A stretch of 64,000 nt of DNA from Mactromeris polynyma (taxonomy: Eukaryota > Mollusca > Bivalvia > Venerida > Mactridae), in the NCBI GenBank assembly GCA_032209605.1, contig JASFXZ010000018.1, positions 1,553,904 to 1,617,903 of the forward strand. Direction: 5' to 3'. Made by a program: the position numbers and the translations under genes. Shown here in pieces: positions 23,455 to 33,502 of the stretch; within the stretch, counting starts at the first letter, position 1; each line of letters begins with the position of its first letter. The notes under the pieces are model-generated. The model did no database searches, was not told the DNA's origin, and worked only from the letters and a program-made list of their open reading frames with translations.

Positions 23455-23939
23455 GAATCTAACTGAAAACCACACGGACACAGCAGGTGTCATGGAATGT
23501 GTTTGCTATCTACAGATGGCTGTTGGTGACAGGTGAAATCTAACTGAAAACCACACGGACACAGCAGGTGTCATGGAATGTGTTTGCTATCTACAGATGG
23601 CTGTTGGTGACAGGTGAAATCTAACTGAAAACCACACGGACACAGCAGGTGTCATGGAATGTGTTTGCTATCTACAGATGGCCGGTGTTGACAGGTGAAA
23701 TCTAACTGAAAACCACACGGACACAGCAGGTGTCATGGAATGTGTTTGCTATCTACAGATGGCTGTTGGTGACAGGTGAAATCTAACTGAAAACCACACG
23801 GACACAGCAGGTGTCATGGAATGTGTTTGCTATCTACAGATGGCCGGTGTTGACAGGTGAAATCTAACTGAAAACCACACGGACACAGCAGGTGTCATGG
23901 AATGTGTTTGCTATCTACAGATGGCTGTTGGTGACAGGT
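23455..23939. repeat. 81-bp minisatellite (6 copies)
   Basis: Six copies starting near 23455, 23534, 23615, 23696, 23777 and 23858. Landmarks are GAAATCTAACTGAAAACC, ACACGGACACAGCAGG and TGTCATGGAATGTG. Two unit types alternate imperfectly at the right end (GGCTGTTGGTGACAGG and GGCCGGTGTTGACAGG), suggesting duplication of multi-unit blocks. Confidence 0.95.
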
Positions 23940-24486
23940 GACTGACAACCAGTAATTAATGAACTGGCACTCAATTGGTTGATTTCTTTACAACTAGGCC
24001 GAGTATTTATCTGAATGGAGAGACATCTTCCGACACAGAAAGCTTACATAATTAGTTAATTACTAAATTATTGTTCTCAGACACAGAAAATACACAAAAG
24101 TCCCTACATTAAAGTAATTACGGTCATATATAGATTAAGACTCAATGTTTGATCAGCAAAACAGTTAAAACACACGGAATTAATAATAGATTTTACCATC
24201 AATTATAAGATCTGTTTGCAAACAAGGAAGAATTTTCATCCAAACATCAGTATTACGTCTAATGTAATTGCCTGGGAAAGTTTTAAGTAGCTCTTCCAAG
24301 ATAATTGCTCTGTATGAGAAAGTTTTATCAATTCTTAAGTGAAATCCAACAATGTAATACATAGTACATACTTGGTAGTAGTTTTAACTCCTTCAAACTT
24401 TACACAATCATGCACAACTCAACACTTGAAATCGCTCACTTAGCTGTGACCTTAAACAAGATGTTGTTATTCAAACTTTTTTTCTG
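23940..24486. other. Unrecognised spacer
   Basis: AT-rich DNA between two minisatellites. A 60-codon minus-strand open frame (24180-24362) has no recognisable domain. Confidence 0.4.
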
Positions 24487-24658
24487 GTAGTATCAGGGAC
24501 CGTATATCGTGTGTTCCAGGTAGTATCAGGGACTGTATATCGTGTGTTCCAGGTAGTATCAGGGACCGTATATCGTGTGTTCCAGGTAGTATCAGGGACC
24601 GTATATCGTGTGTTCCAGGTAGTATCAGGGACCGTATATCGTGTGTTCCAGGTAGTAT
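24487..24658. repeat. 33-bp minisatellite (5 copies)
   Basis: Five units plus 7 bases, at exact 33-bp spacing, containing GTAGTATCAGGGACCGTATA and TCGTGTGTTCCAG. One copy has GACTG in place of GACCG. The minus-strand 11-residue repeat frame is a by-product. Confidence 0.95.
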
Positions 24659-25386
24659 AGAGCTTTGTTATATTGTAAATATTACACACGGTGGCTGAAA
24701 CAACGACAATAATGATAATTTATTTTGTGTAAAAATCATCATTAATATGTACACGTGTCAACATGTATGCTGTGATACCTAAATGATTATAAATGCTGAG
24801 TAGTGTAGTCTATATCTTCCATATTTTAAGTGTGCCATGTTTGCAGTCATGGTCTCAAGCGGAGACATGACAGGGGACGTAATCAATTATGTACTAATTG
24901 TAAACATCAGTATTATAGTTACGTCCCTTGTAAGTGATAAATATTTCAGGAATATTTCTGATTTTATATCCCTTTCATAATACTGCGAATTTCTATGACA
25001 GAGAGATAAACTGTGTTTAAATCAGAAATATATTCTACATGTTTGTTCTGTAACAAAAAAGAAAACTTCTGAGTGAAATAGTTTACAGTGTGCCGGAGTT
25101 GCAATGTTGGATTATTTTATTATTACATTGTTGTCGCATTTTTAAAAATAATTAGGAATCACATTGTAACACTACAATGTCTAATATCCTATACATGCAT
25201 GTCTTGTATTCCAGTACATCCGGTGACAAATCATGATACGGTAAAATAGTTAAATATCTGTCATCATATATGTCTGTCCAATCTGATATGTCAGTATGAG
25301 CTTTGAGAACATTGCCAGAAATGTTTAAGAATTTTACTTGATAGTCTCCCTTGATTATCCCTCATTATCAGAATGTATTATATTGA
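24659..25386. other. Unrecognised spacer upstream of the 5S cluster
   Basis: AT-rich DNA. A weak inverted pair (GGGGACGTAA near 24873 and TTACGTCCC near 24919) could be a tiny hairpin element. Nothing else is recognised. Confidence 0.35.
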
Positions 25387-25412
25387 GGCCATATCACGTT
25401 GAAAACACCGGT
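25387..25412 (+). pseudogene. Orphan 5' fragment of 5S rRNA
   Basis: Twenty-six bases match the 5' part of the 5S gene (from GGCCATATCACGTTG to ACACCGGT), then switch abruptly to the upstream spacer of the next unit. The rest of the gene, including the internal promoter, is missing. This marks a deletion or rearrangement breakpoint at the left edge of the cluster. Confidence 0.85.
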
Positions 25413-25525
25413 CCGCCCAGTCGCGCAGTCCGTGCACGTCTACAACTTAGTACAAGGTCATGAACCCCTACTTCCGGTTCGTAGGGCATCGTAGGTATAT
25501 AGGGCCTATTTTTTTCGCTTATAGT
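25413..25525 (+). promoter_or_regulatory. 5S rDNA upstream spacer, copy 1
   Basis: A 113-bp segment repeated almost unchanged before the second 5S copy (26093-26205, shift 680 bp). It contains a TATA-like GTATATA about 30 bases before the RNA start and a T-run just before it. Conservation between copies and the TATA position suggest an external pol III promoter element acting with the internal one. Confidence 0.7.
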
Positions 25526-25647
25526 GTCTACGGCCATATCACGTTGAAAACACCGGTTCTCGTCCGATCACCGAAGTTAAGCAACGTCGAGCCCGGTTAG
25601 TACTTGGATACGGGTGACCGCCTGGGAATACCGGGTGCTGTAGACTT
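25526..25647 (+). rRNA. 5S rRNA copy 1, with a 2-base insertion in box C
   Basis: Matches animal 5S rRNA along its length: GTCTACGGCCATATC at the start, TCCGATCACCGAAG, the box A region AGTTAAGCAACGTCGAG, and a 3' end pairing with the start (CTGTAGAC). Compared with the second copy it has an extra AC in GGATACGGGTGACC (normal GGATGGGTGACC), within the box C/TFIIIA contact region. It is therefore 122 rather than 120 nt and may be a pseudogene. A T-run follows as terminator. Confidence 0.9.
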
Positions 25648-26092
25648 TTATTGTTTTCGCATTTTTTTCTATTTTTACTTACTTCACAACATTGTTTCCG
25701 CCACTTTTCGGTTCAAACTAGACGTCTGCGATTTTATTTCATGCACTAAAAAGTCTTTTACCGTGAATCATTTTGGCAGTGAAATTAAACGCACCTGCTT
25801 GACTGTTATAGCAACGTTGGACATTTGCGCTGTGAGCGACGTACACGTACAACACTGACCGTTTTACTCCCAGAAACTCGCTGCACTGTGCCCGTCTAGA
25901 AGGGCTGGTGCACTGCGAATGGGTCCGAGCCCCGGCACTGATTCGACTTGAGCGCGACATCACCCCGCAGGTCGACTAGTGTACATGAACGGGTCAATCT
26001 GCACAGTCAGACTGTGATATTCGCGGCAGTAAGCGATGCACACGCTATATGCATAGAGTATCTTGCTGTGTGCACGCTATTTTCGCTTCGGA
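25648..26092. other. 5S intergenic spacer, unit 1
   Basis: The first about 60 bp after the gene (T-rich, ending in TTTCCGCCACTTT) is repeated after copy 2. The following about 385 bp is found only in this unit and is GC-richer than its surroundings. I looked for a linked snRNA, tRNA or histone gene and found none convincing. Confidence 0.6.
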
Positions 26093-26205
26093 CCGCCCAG
26101 TCGCGCCGTCCGTGCACGTCTACAACTTAGTACAAGGTCATGAACCCCTACTTCCGGTTCGTAGGGCATCGTAGGTATATACGGCCTATTTTTTTCGCTT
26201 ATAGT
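26093..26205 (+). promoter_or_regulatory. 5S rDNA upstream spacer, copy 2
   Basis: Near-identical duplicate of 25413-25525, again with the TATA-like GTATATA about 30 bases before the 5S start. Confidence 0.7.
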
Positions 26206-26325
26206 GTCTACGGCCATATCACGTTGAAAACACCGGTTCTCGTCCGATCACCGAAGTTAAGCAACGTCGAGCCCGGTTAGTACTTGGATGGGTGACCGCC
26301 TGGGAATACCGGGTGCTGTAGACTT
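26206..26325 (+). rRNA. 5S rRNA copy 2 (intact)
   Basis: A full-length 120-nt 5S rRNA, the RNA of the large ribosomal subunit transcribed by RNA polymerase III. It has paired ends (GTCTAC and GTAGAC), intact box A (AGTTAAGCAACG) and intact box C (TTGGATGGGTGACCGCC). A T-run terminator follows. It lies 680 bp after copy 1 in the same orientation, forming a minimal tandem cluster that ends at about 26384. Confidence 0.97.
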
Positions 26326-26384
26326 TTATTTTTTTCGCAATTTTTCTATTTTTACTTACTTCACAACATTGTTTCCGCCACTTT

Positions 26385-26757
26385 GACAAATCTAATGGTA
26401 CATGAAAATCATAATACCAAAACTAGGCTCAGTCTTATCCAAAGTTTCTCTTCAATATGTATATCTTCACAGTCTGCATATAATCTACTACAGCTATGTG
26501 CAATTGTAAGAAAGAAAAAGACTATGTAACACAATGTTTATGGGTCAATCATTTGTACTCAGCCTCATAATGAGTCCACTAATTCTCGTTATGTTTTGTT
26601 TTATTCAGTGGGTTTAAACCATATAAACCGTAGGGGTCATGTAGTGAGTTTTTCACCCAGTAGGATAACGGAAGAGTCCCCAGGCGGACCCCTGTGTAGA
26701 ACCATCAATAGTTCATGTGTCAGCTGGATAGCTTCCTCACTCACAAATTTCTGCATC
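26385..26757. other. Unrecognised sequence after the 5S cluster
   Basis: AT-rich with no recognised gene. A 73-codon open frame starting at 26596 runs into a tRNA-like SINE remnant and is not a credible protein. Confidence 0.4.
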
Positions 26758-26832
26758 CCGGACAGGAGTCGAATCCTCAGCGGCGAGGGGCGAGAAGTTA
26801 GAAGTCAGCTACTATAACCACGCGATCACTGG
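26758..26832 (-). repeat. tRNA-like SINE remnant
   Basis: The minus strand reads TGATCGCGTGGTTATAGTAG followed by GCTGACTTCTAACTTC and, further on, GAGGATTCGACTCC. This resembles a D-arm (box A), anticodon arm and T-arm (box B) in order. The acceptor stem does not pair, so it is not a functional tRNA. Confidence 0.45.
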
Positions 26833-26971
26833 GACTTCATTTATTCTAGTTTGTATTATCCAATGGGCGTTGACATAAACCGAGAATGATTAGTTATACT
26901 AGAATTTGATAATCAAATAAAGTTGTGATGTTATCTGTTTACATGTGTGTAAACAAGCCAGTGGATAATCC

Positions 26972-27882
26972 GTGTGTGTATGTGTGTGTGGGTGGGGTGT
27001 GTGGGTGGGGTGTGTATGCGTGTGTGGGTGGGGTGTGTGGGTGGGGGTGTGTGTATGTGTGTGTGGGTGGGGTGTGTGGGTGGGGGTGTGTGTGTGGGTG
27101 GGGTGTGTGGGTGGGAGTGTGTGTATGTGTGTGTGGGTGGGGTGTGTGGGTGGGGGTGTGTGGGTGGGGTGTGTGTATGTGTGTGTGGGTGGGGTGTGTG
27201 TATGTGTGTGTGGGTGGGAGTGTGTGGGTGGGGGTGTGTGGGTGGGGTGTGTGTATGTGTGTGTGGGTGGGGTGTGTGGGTGGGGGTGTGTGGGTGGGGT
27301 GTGTGGGTGGGAGTGTGTGTATGTGTGTGTGGGTGGGGTGTGTGGGTGGGGGTGTGTGTATGTGTGTGTGGGTGGGGTGTGTGTATGCGTGTGTGGGTGG
27401 GAGTGTGTGGGTGGGGGTGTGTGGGTGGGGTGTGTGTATGTGTGTGTGGGTGGGAGTGTGTGGGTGGGAGTGTGTGGGTGGGGGGTGTGTATGTGTGTGT
27501 GGGTGGGGTGTGTGGGTGGGGGTGTGTGTATGTGTGTGTGGGTGGGGGTGTGTGTATGTGTGTGTGGGTGGGAGTGTGTGTATGTGTGTGTGGGTGGGGT
27601 GTGTGGGTGGGGTGTGTGTATGTGTGTGTGGGTGGGGGTGTGTGTATGTGTGTGTGGGTGGGGTGTGTGTATGTGTGTGTGGGTGGTGTGTGTGGGTGGG
27701 GTGTGTGGGTGGGGGTGTGTGTATGTGTGTGTGGGTGGGGGTGTGTGTATGTGTGTGTGGGTGGGGGTGTGTGTATGTGTGTGTGGGTGGGGTGTGTGTA
27801 TGTGTGTGTGGGTGGGGTGTGTGGGTGGGGGTGTGTGTATGTGTGTGTGGGTGGGGTGTGTGGGTGGGGGTAGTGGGGTGTG
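26972..27882. repeat. G/T-rich array with (GT)n and GGGTGGGG blocks
   Basis: About 910 bp in which the + strand is almost only G and T, mixing GTGTGTATGTGTGTG with GGTGGGGTGTGTGGGTGGG segments. Runs such as GGGTGGGGGTGTGTGGG fit G-quadruplex rules, and the alternating GT runs could adopt Z-DNA. Overlapping open frames of 299-352 codons on both strands (Cys/Val/Gly/Trp or His/Pro/Thr) are composition artefacts. Confidence 0.95.
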
Positions 27883-27925
27883 AGGATACAGTGATAGCCT
27901 GTGCTGTATTTTATGTGATCAGCTA

Positions 27926-28012
27926 CATTGCAACCTCTCCAGAGCAACCAGCTATAGAACATGCACATCTCGGCTGTTGTTAAGAGGTTGTTGCTATGGA
28001 GAGGTTAAAGTG
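27926..28012. mobile_element. Short hairpin MITE (CATTGCAACCTCTCC ends)
   Basis: The left end CATTGCAACCTCTCCAGAGC and the reverse complement of the right end (CACTTTAACCTCTCCATAGC) form imperfect inverted repeats of about 25 bp. The inner sequence, read on the minus strand, shares GCAACAACCTCT and a CAGCCGA word with the element at 55953-56116. Confidence 0.6.
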
Positions 28013-28332
28013 ACAGTTTTTCTACGAGTTAATTGTTAATGTTGTTGAGGAGAGGTAGCTGCTCAGGAAAGTGTTCAAGCATTATATAGGCTTACATGTG
28101 TGTAGATATTAAACACATAGTTCCAGTCAGTTGAAATCATTGATCACAAACGATCCATCTTTGGTTTCAAATAATGAACACATTCGGATCATCGTGGACG
28201 TTATATTCGTCTGAGTATAGTATTAAAAAAATGTTGCATCGATTTTAAAACAAGTTATGACTGCTTCCTGGGGTGTTAACCAGTACTCGAGTCTATTTCA
28301 GGGTTTGTGATATAAGAATTAACCATGCTCAA
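28013..28332. other. Unrecognised spacer
   Basis: AT-rich DNA between a hairpin MITE and a tRNA-like remnant. Nothing recognised. Confidence 0.35.
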
Positions 28333-28403
28333 GGCAAGATTCGAACCCACGACCCTAGAATGAGGAGTCAGGCGCTCTACCCCTCGACCACTACGCCTCC
28401 TTT
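28333..28403 (-). repeat. tRNA-like SINE remnant
   Basis: The minus strand reads GGAGGCGTAGTGGTCGAGGG, then GTAGAGCGCCTGACTCC, then GTGGGTTCGAATCTTGCC. Box A-like and box B (GGTTCGAATC) elements are present, but the acceptor and T stems pair poorly. It is best read as a tRNA-derived SINE head. Similar GGCGTAG sequences occur at 55085-55480 and 60382-60438. Confidence 0.6.
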
Positions 28404-29290
28404 ATATATCGTCGTCTCAATTGTACTAAGTATTTTCCGTATTGACCAAAAGACCGTGTTGTTTCTATTCATGTTCGTGTAGTTCATATATACTTAACGC
28501 CATTAAACACGCAACTATTTTATTTAGCCTTCTTTTCTTTCGGTGTGTTAAACTCGTTTTATTGTTACGAGTGTGTAAATCATTCATCAAAAAGAAATCA
28601 AACTATCGCCCTAGTATTCATATTTCATAATTAATTTAGTTTAGGAAGTAATGTTTGAGAATTAAAATAATTATTGCTGCGTTTTTAATGGCGTGGAATA
28701 TAGTTTCTTTTGGTCCGTTTGGTATCATTTCCCTTAAATTCAATGTCCTTCAGGTTATGTCTTATATTCAATACTTCTGTTAAGATTTCATTTCCCTATT
28801 GTGCCAATTCAAGATATCTTATGATACAGTTACTAGTGCTAGATTACTTCTGATAAAGTCATCTTCATCATATCAGATGTGTACACTAGTTTCACAAGCG
28901 ATGTTAAATAAATACATTTAAACGAAATAAATACATCCGGCAAGGGATAAACAGAGTTAGTGTTCTACAGTATTTAAATGCTCTGTTTCAGCTTGAGTTC
29001 TCAGTGGTATATGGAATATTCAAATTTATTGAGAACAGAAAATTATGGAAGCTGTCCAGAAGTGAATCCAATTCAACACTTTTTTCAAACATCCCTTTAT
29101 ACCCCAAGCCAGAAGGAGATCCCTTCCGTACCCGCATCCTCCACCAGCCCACACCCAGCACTCAGGTCGCTCCAATGTCTGACATCTCGCTCCGACCCCT
29201 GCTGTGTACTTGATTGTGTATTGAAGTACTTTTATCTGACCGAAAAAGTAGAATTCAGTTGGTCAAAGACTTATGTGATGATACGGCCCA
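28404..29290. other. Unrecognised intergenic sequence
   Basis: AT-rich DNA. A 112-codon open frame (28978-29316) runs into the 41-bp array and has no recognisable domain. Confidence 0.4.
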
Positions 29291-29749
29291 TCATGCAATG
29301 TAATACATACATGTAGCATGAGTACACACATTCATGCAATGTAATACATACATGTAGCATGAGTACACACATTCATGCAATGTAATACATACATGTAGTA
29401 TGAGTACACACATTCATGCAATGTAATACATACATGTAGCATGAGTACACACATTCGTGCAATGTAATACATACATGTAGCATGAGTACACACATTCGTG
29501 CAATGTAATACATACATGTAGCATGAGTACACACATTCGTGCAATGTAATACATACATGTAGCATGAGTACACACATTCATGCAATGTAATACATACATG
29601 TAGCATGAGTACACACATTCGTGCAATGTAATACATACATGTAGCATGAGTACACACATTCATGCAATGTAATACATACATGTAGCATGAGTACACACAT
29701 TCATGCAATGTAATACATACATGTAGCATGAGTACACACATTCATGCAA
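29291..29749. repeat. 41-bp minisatellite (11 copies)
   Basis: Eleven very uniform units containing ATGCAATGTAATACATAC, ATGTAGCATGAG and TACACACATTC. The only common change is ATTCATGC versus ATTCGTGC, and one copy has GTAGTATG. Because 41 is not a multiple of 3, all three minus frames are open, giving spurious Cys/Thr/Tyr-rich frames. Confidence 0.97.
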
Positions 29750-29765
29750 GTATGCCTTGTAATGA

Positions 29766-30365
29766 AGTAAAGGGAGTCTAAGAGAAAATGAAAAATGGTA
29801 TTTTAATGGATCTGAGTTAGTAATGGGTCAAGACTTTAACTATCTGGGTGTTGTGTTTAGCTCAAATGGATGTTTCAACTGGGACGTTACCCTTTGTAGG
29901 TTAACAGATATTGTAGAATAATAAAATTTTGGTTGAAAGTATTGCAAACTCGTAATAATTATTGCATAGTTAAATCTACTTATATGTGTCTATTGAGTGA
30001 TCTTGATCTTGGTAAATCTAACTGGGCATCCAATGTAAAACAACTTCTATATAGGTTTGGGTTTGGTTACATATGGGAGAGTCAGCCTGGTGATAACTCT
30101 AAAATAGTTTCACCATATTTCAAACAACGTGTAATTGACTGTTATTTACAAGACTGGATGGAGAACTTACAAGGAAGTCATGTTTTAACTGTTTATAAAC
30201 ATTTAAAGACAGAATTTTGCTATTCACTTTTCTTGATGGTTAACATGTAAATGATTTTGTATGACATTGTATGACATTGTATGTATTTGTATGTATTTAT
30301 GTAATGGATGAGAACACACTGTTTAAATTCTAAATAAAATGTAAGTTATGTTCTGTATGTTCAGT
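29766..30365 (+). mobile_element. 5'-truncated, internally deleted LINE 3' fragment
   Basis: The frame from 29766 reads a segment ending in FNYLGVVFSSNG, typical of the region just after the reverse-transcriptase palm in non-LTR elements. About 20 codons later the match jumps, in another frame, to VNRYCRIIKFWLKVL (from about 29898) and then NWASNVKQLLYRFGF and FKQRVIDCYLQDW. That is the usual C-terminal tail of a LINE ORF2 (my recognition). Comparison with that family layout implies that well over 100 codons are missing between the two. A stop at 30248-30250, a TGTATGACAT-rich stretch and AATAAA follow as 3' UTR. It is dead. Confidence 0.8.
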
Positions 30366-30466
30366 AAAAATTACAAAAATAACGTTCAAACAGCTTCATA
30401 CTATTTTTCCATTGTAGAACAATAATAATTGTACACACTGAAAAACAACAATAGATTATGATAAAT

Positions 30467-31498
30467 TATATACAATGGAAACATTATACACAATGGAAAC
30501 ATTATACACAATGGAAACATTATACACAATGGAAACATTATACACAATGGAAACATTATATACAATGGAAACATTATACACAATGGAAACATTATACACA
30601 ATGGAAACATTATACACAATGGAAACATTATACACAATGGAAACATTATACACAATGGAAACATTATACACAATGGAAACATTACACACAATGGAAACAT
30701 TATGCACAATGGAAACATTATACACAATGGAAACATTATACACAATGGAAACATTATACACAATGGAAACATTATATACAATGGAAACATTATACACAAT
30801 GGAAACATTATATACAATGGAAACATTATACACAATGGAAACATTATACACAATGGAAACATTATATACAATGGAAACATTATATACAATGGAAACATTA
30901 TACACAATGGAAACATTATATACAATGGAAACATTATACACAATGGAAACATTATACACAATGGAAACATTATATACAATGGAAACATTATACACAATGG
31001 AAACATTATATACAATGGAAACATTATATACAATGGAAACATTATACACAATGGAAACATTATATACAATGGAAACATTATACACAATGGAAACATTATA
31101 TACAATGGAAACATTATACACAATGGAAACATTATACACAATGGAAACATTATACACAATGGAAACATTATATACAATGGAAACATTATATACAATGGAA
31201 ACATTATACACAATGGAAACATTATATACAATGGAAACATTATATACAATGGAAACAATATATACAATGGGAACATTATACACAATGGAAACATTATATA
31301 CAATGGAAACATTATATACAATGGAAACATTATATACAATGGAAACATTATACACAATGGAAACATTAAACACAATGGAAACATTATACACAATGGAAAA
31401 AGTATATACAATGGAAACATTATATACAATAGAAACATTATATACAATGGAAACATTATATACAATGGAAACATTATATACAATGGAAAAAGTATATA
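30467..31498. repeat. 18-bp minisatellite (about 57 copies)
   Basis: A 1.03-kb array of ACAATGGAAACATTATAC. The main variable position is TATACAC versus TATATAC. The two forms are mixed on the left, and the TATATAC form dominates on the right. The unit is 6 codons and lacks stops in most frames, so several overlapping open frames of 270-360 codons appear on both strands. They are not genes. The array starts about 100 bp after the LINE tail. Confidence 0.98.
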
Positions 31499-32912
31499 TA
31501 ATCACAAATAAATCCTATTTGCTGTGGTCATAAAAGATAAACTTTACAAAAGTCACGGTGATATAAAACCTGCGTGTTTGATAGATTCATTGTTTTGGCA
31601 ATATTATTATTGCAACCTTTGCAAAATCACGTGACAAAACACACTTAAACTATTATTGTAAGTAATCTACACTGTGTACTGATAGCGCGTACTTGGACCC
31701 CGACTTCACAATCATTCCTAGAATTGATATACGATATCAGACATTACGTAATGTACTCGTGTGATAAAGTTTTGTTTTTGTGTGTATACTTGCTTCGTGA
31801 GGACAGACAAGCGCATATTGTTATCTTCGACTAATGAATTGTCGAGCGAACCAAACTTCATACTAAATGTAAAGTAAATGATAGTGCATGAGTTTATTAG
31901 CTTCATCTAGGACATATAAACCATGTCCGTGTCTTCAGTAAGCCCTAAATGAATAAAAAGGCCTGTTCAAAACGCTCAATATGTAGCGGCGTTTTTCTCT
32001 CTTTTTCCTTATTTACTTTGAAACGGTTTAAATGTGACATAAATTCGCATTATACTTATTCGGATGTTTACATCCCCGTTCACACCGTCACACAAAGCGG
32101 TCTCACATTGAGAAGCTTCCAGCGAGGTTTACACGGCCGATAACTTTATATAGATTTGTCCGGTAGCGATATCTGTACACTAGTGATCATAAATTTTGTT
32201 ATGTATTGATTTTGCGACAGACTAATCGATTATTGAAGTGATTACACATGTCAATAGGTAGAGCCATCGATCATTTTGCTTGTATAATTAGTGCGAAATT
32301 ATGATAAACTTTGTAAGAGGACCGCTTGTATGACATTTGTATAAACCGTTATATTGTACGCATCTGAAGTGCACGTTGTATTCAAATGGACACTTAAACA
32401 ATAGTATTGTCAACAGAGGTGATATTCAAACACAGATTGGATCAAAGTGCTCCGGGATATTTTCAGAATTGAGACAGTTTTGTATGTGAGGATATTTTAC
32501 TGAAGGTATGTTTGTTTGGGATTCATTTTCTTATATATGTGTATGATGTATACACAGTGTACATCTGTTTTACATTAAGCGCAGCATCTTCCGTTAAATT
32601 GACATAAATCTGAAACGGTTCAATCTCAGTTTGTATTTAAAGTAGTTTGTCTTCCCCAATCAACATGCTAACACGGTTTCATCATATTTTATTTTCTCCC
32701 TCAAGCTGAGGTTGGACTCGTCAGTCTTTAAGAATTCTAGTTTCACCTTAACCAACAAGTCTACGTACACGCTATGTTTATAACACTCGAAAGAGCGGTT
32801 GACATTGTACCATAACAGACAGACTTCGTTAATAACAAAGAAAATGTCCGTACGTGAAACACTTATTGAATGTCGAGAGATGAAAGCAAACACGACTACA
32901 AGTTCCTTTGTT
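31499..32912. other. Unrecognised intergenic sequence
   Basis: About 1.4 kb with no exon, RNA gene or repeat I can support. Open frames are at most 77 codons (32660-32893, minus) and show no domain. Confidence 0.4.
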
Positions 32913-33056
32913 TATATACAGACAGACTAGTTTCGCTGTCATCCCAATGTTGTGTGTTAGTATATACAGACAGACTAGTTTCGCTGTCATCCCAATGTTG
33001 TGTGTTAGTATATACAGACAGACTAGTTTCGCTGTCATCCCAATGTTGTGTGTTAG
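32913..33056. repeat. 48-bp minisatellite (3 copies)
   Basis: Three identical-looking 48-bp units with TATATACAGACAGACTAG, TTTCGCTGTCATCCC and AATGTTGTGTGTTAG, at 32913, 32961 and 33009. Confidence 0.95.
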
Positions 33057-33389
33057 TATATACCGATTATTGACAACGATTGGGTTTAACAGATTTTATT
33101 AAGCATCATGCCATATTCAACAAAACTCCACAATATGGTTACACCAGTTACAACTGTAAGCCTATGTTCAATAGAAACACCACGTATTTAATAATAAAAC
33201 CACTTTCCAGAAGTACCACAGGGATAGGTGGTCGTTATAGAGGAGTTCCAATGCAAGCTTCCTACTAAGAACTGCATTTGTTCATGAAATGGTGGAGATG
33301 AATTAGAAAGAACATGTAGCACATTAGTTGTATATTGAAGATCTATTCAAACGTTCTTCATTTTCCGAATCCCGCTTGGTAAGTTCAGT
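33057..33389. other. Unrecognised spacer
   Basis: No gene or repeat recognised. Confidence 0.35.
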
Positions 33390-33502
33390 TGTCCGGGTGG
33401 ATGAGGACATTGTAGCTACCGTCATCTGTCCTCCACCTCTGGTCCGGGTGGATAAGGACCTTCTGTGACCTTGTAGCTACCGTCATCTGTCCTCCACCTC
33501 GG
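33390..33502. repeat. Imperfect direct duplication, about 50-60 bp
   Basis: GTCCGGGTGGATGAGGACAT and GTCCGGGTGGATAAGGACCT each lead into TGTAGCTACCGTCATCTGTC and CTCCACCTC. The second copy has about 10 extra bases (TTCTGTGACC). Confidence 0.85.

Noticed and set aside
25709..26092. Linked snRNA or tRNA gene in the 5S spacer, as seen in some invertebrates
   Set aside because: A GGGTCCGAGCCCC-like word recalls a T arm, but no matching arms or snRNA core motifs were found.
26925..27983. Long Cys/Val/Gly/Trp frames (+) and a His/Pro/Thr frame (-)
   Set aside because: Low-complexity G/T DNA lacks stop codons on both strands. There is no coding signal.
28333..28403. Functional tRNA gene on the minus strand
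   Set aside because: Box A and box B words are present, but the acceptor and T stems do not pair and there is no clear terminator. A SINE head fits better.
28978..29316. A 112-codon open frame
   Set aside because: It runs into the 41-bp minisatellite and has no domain.
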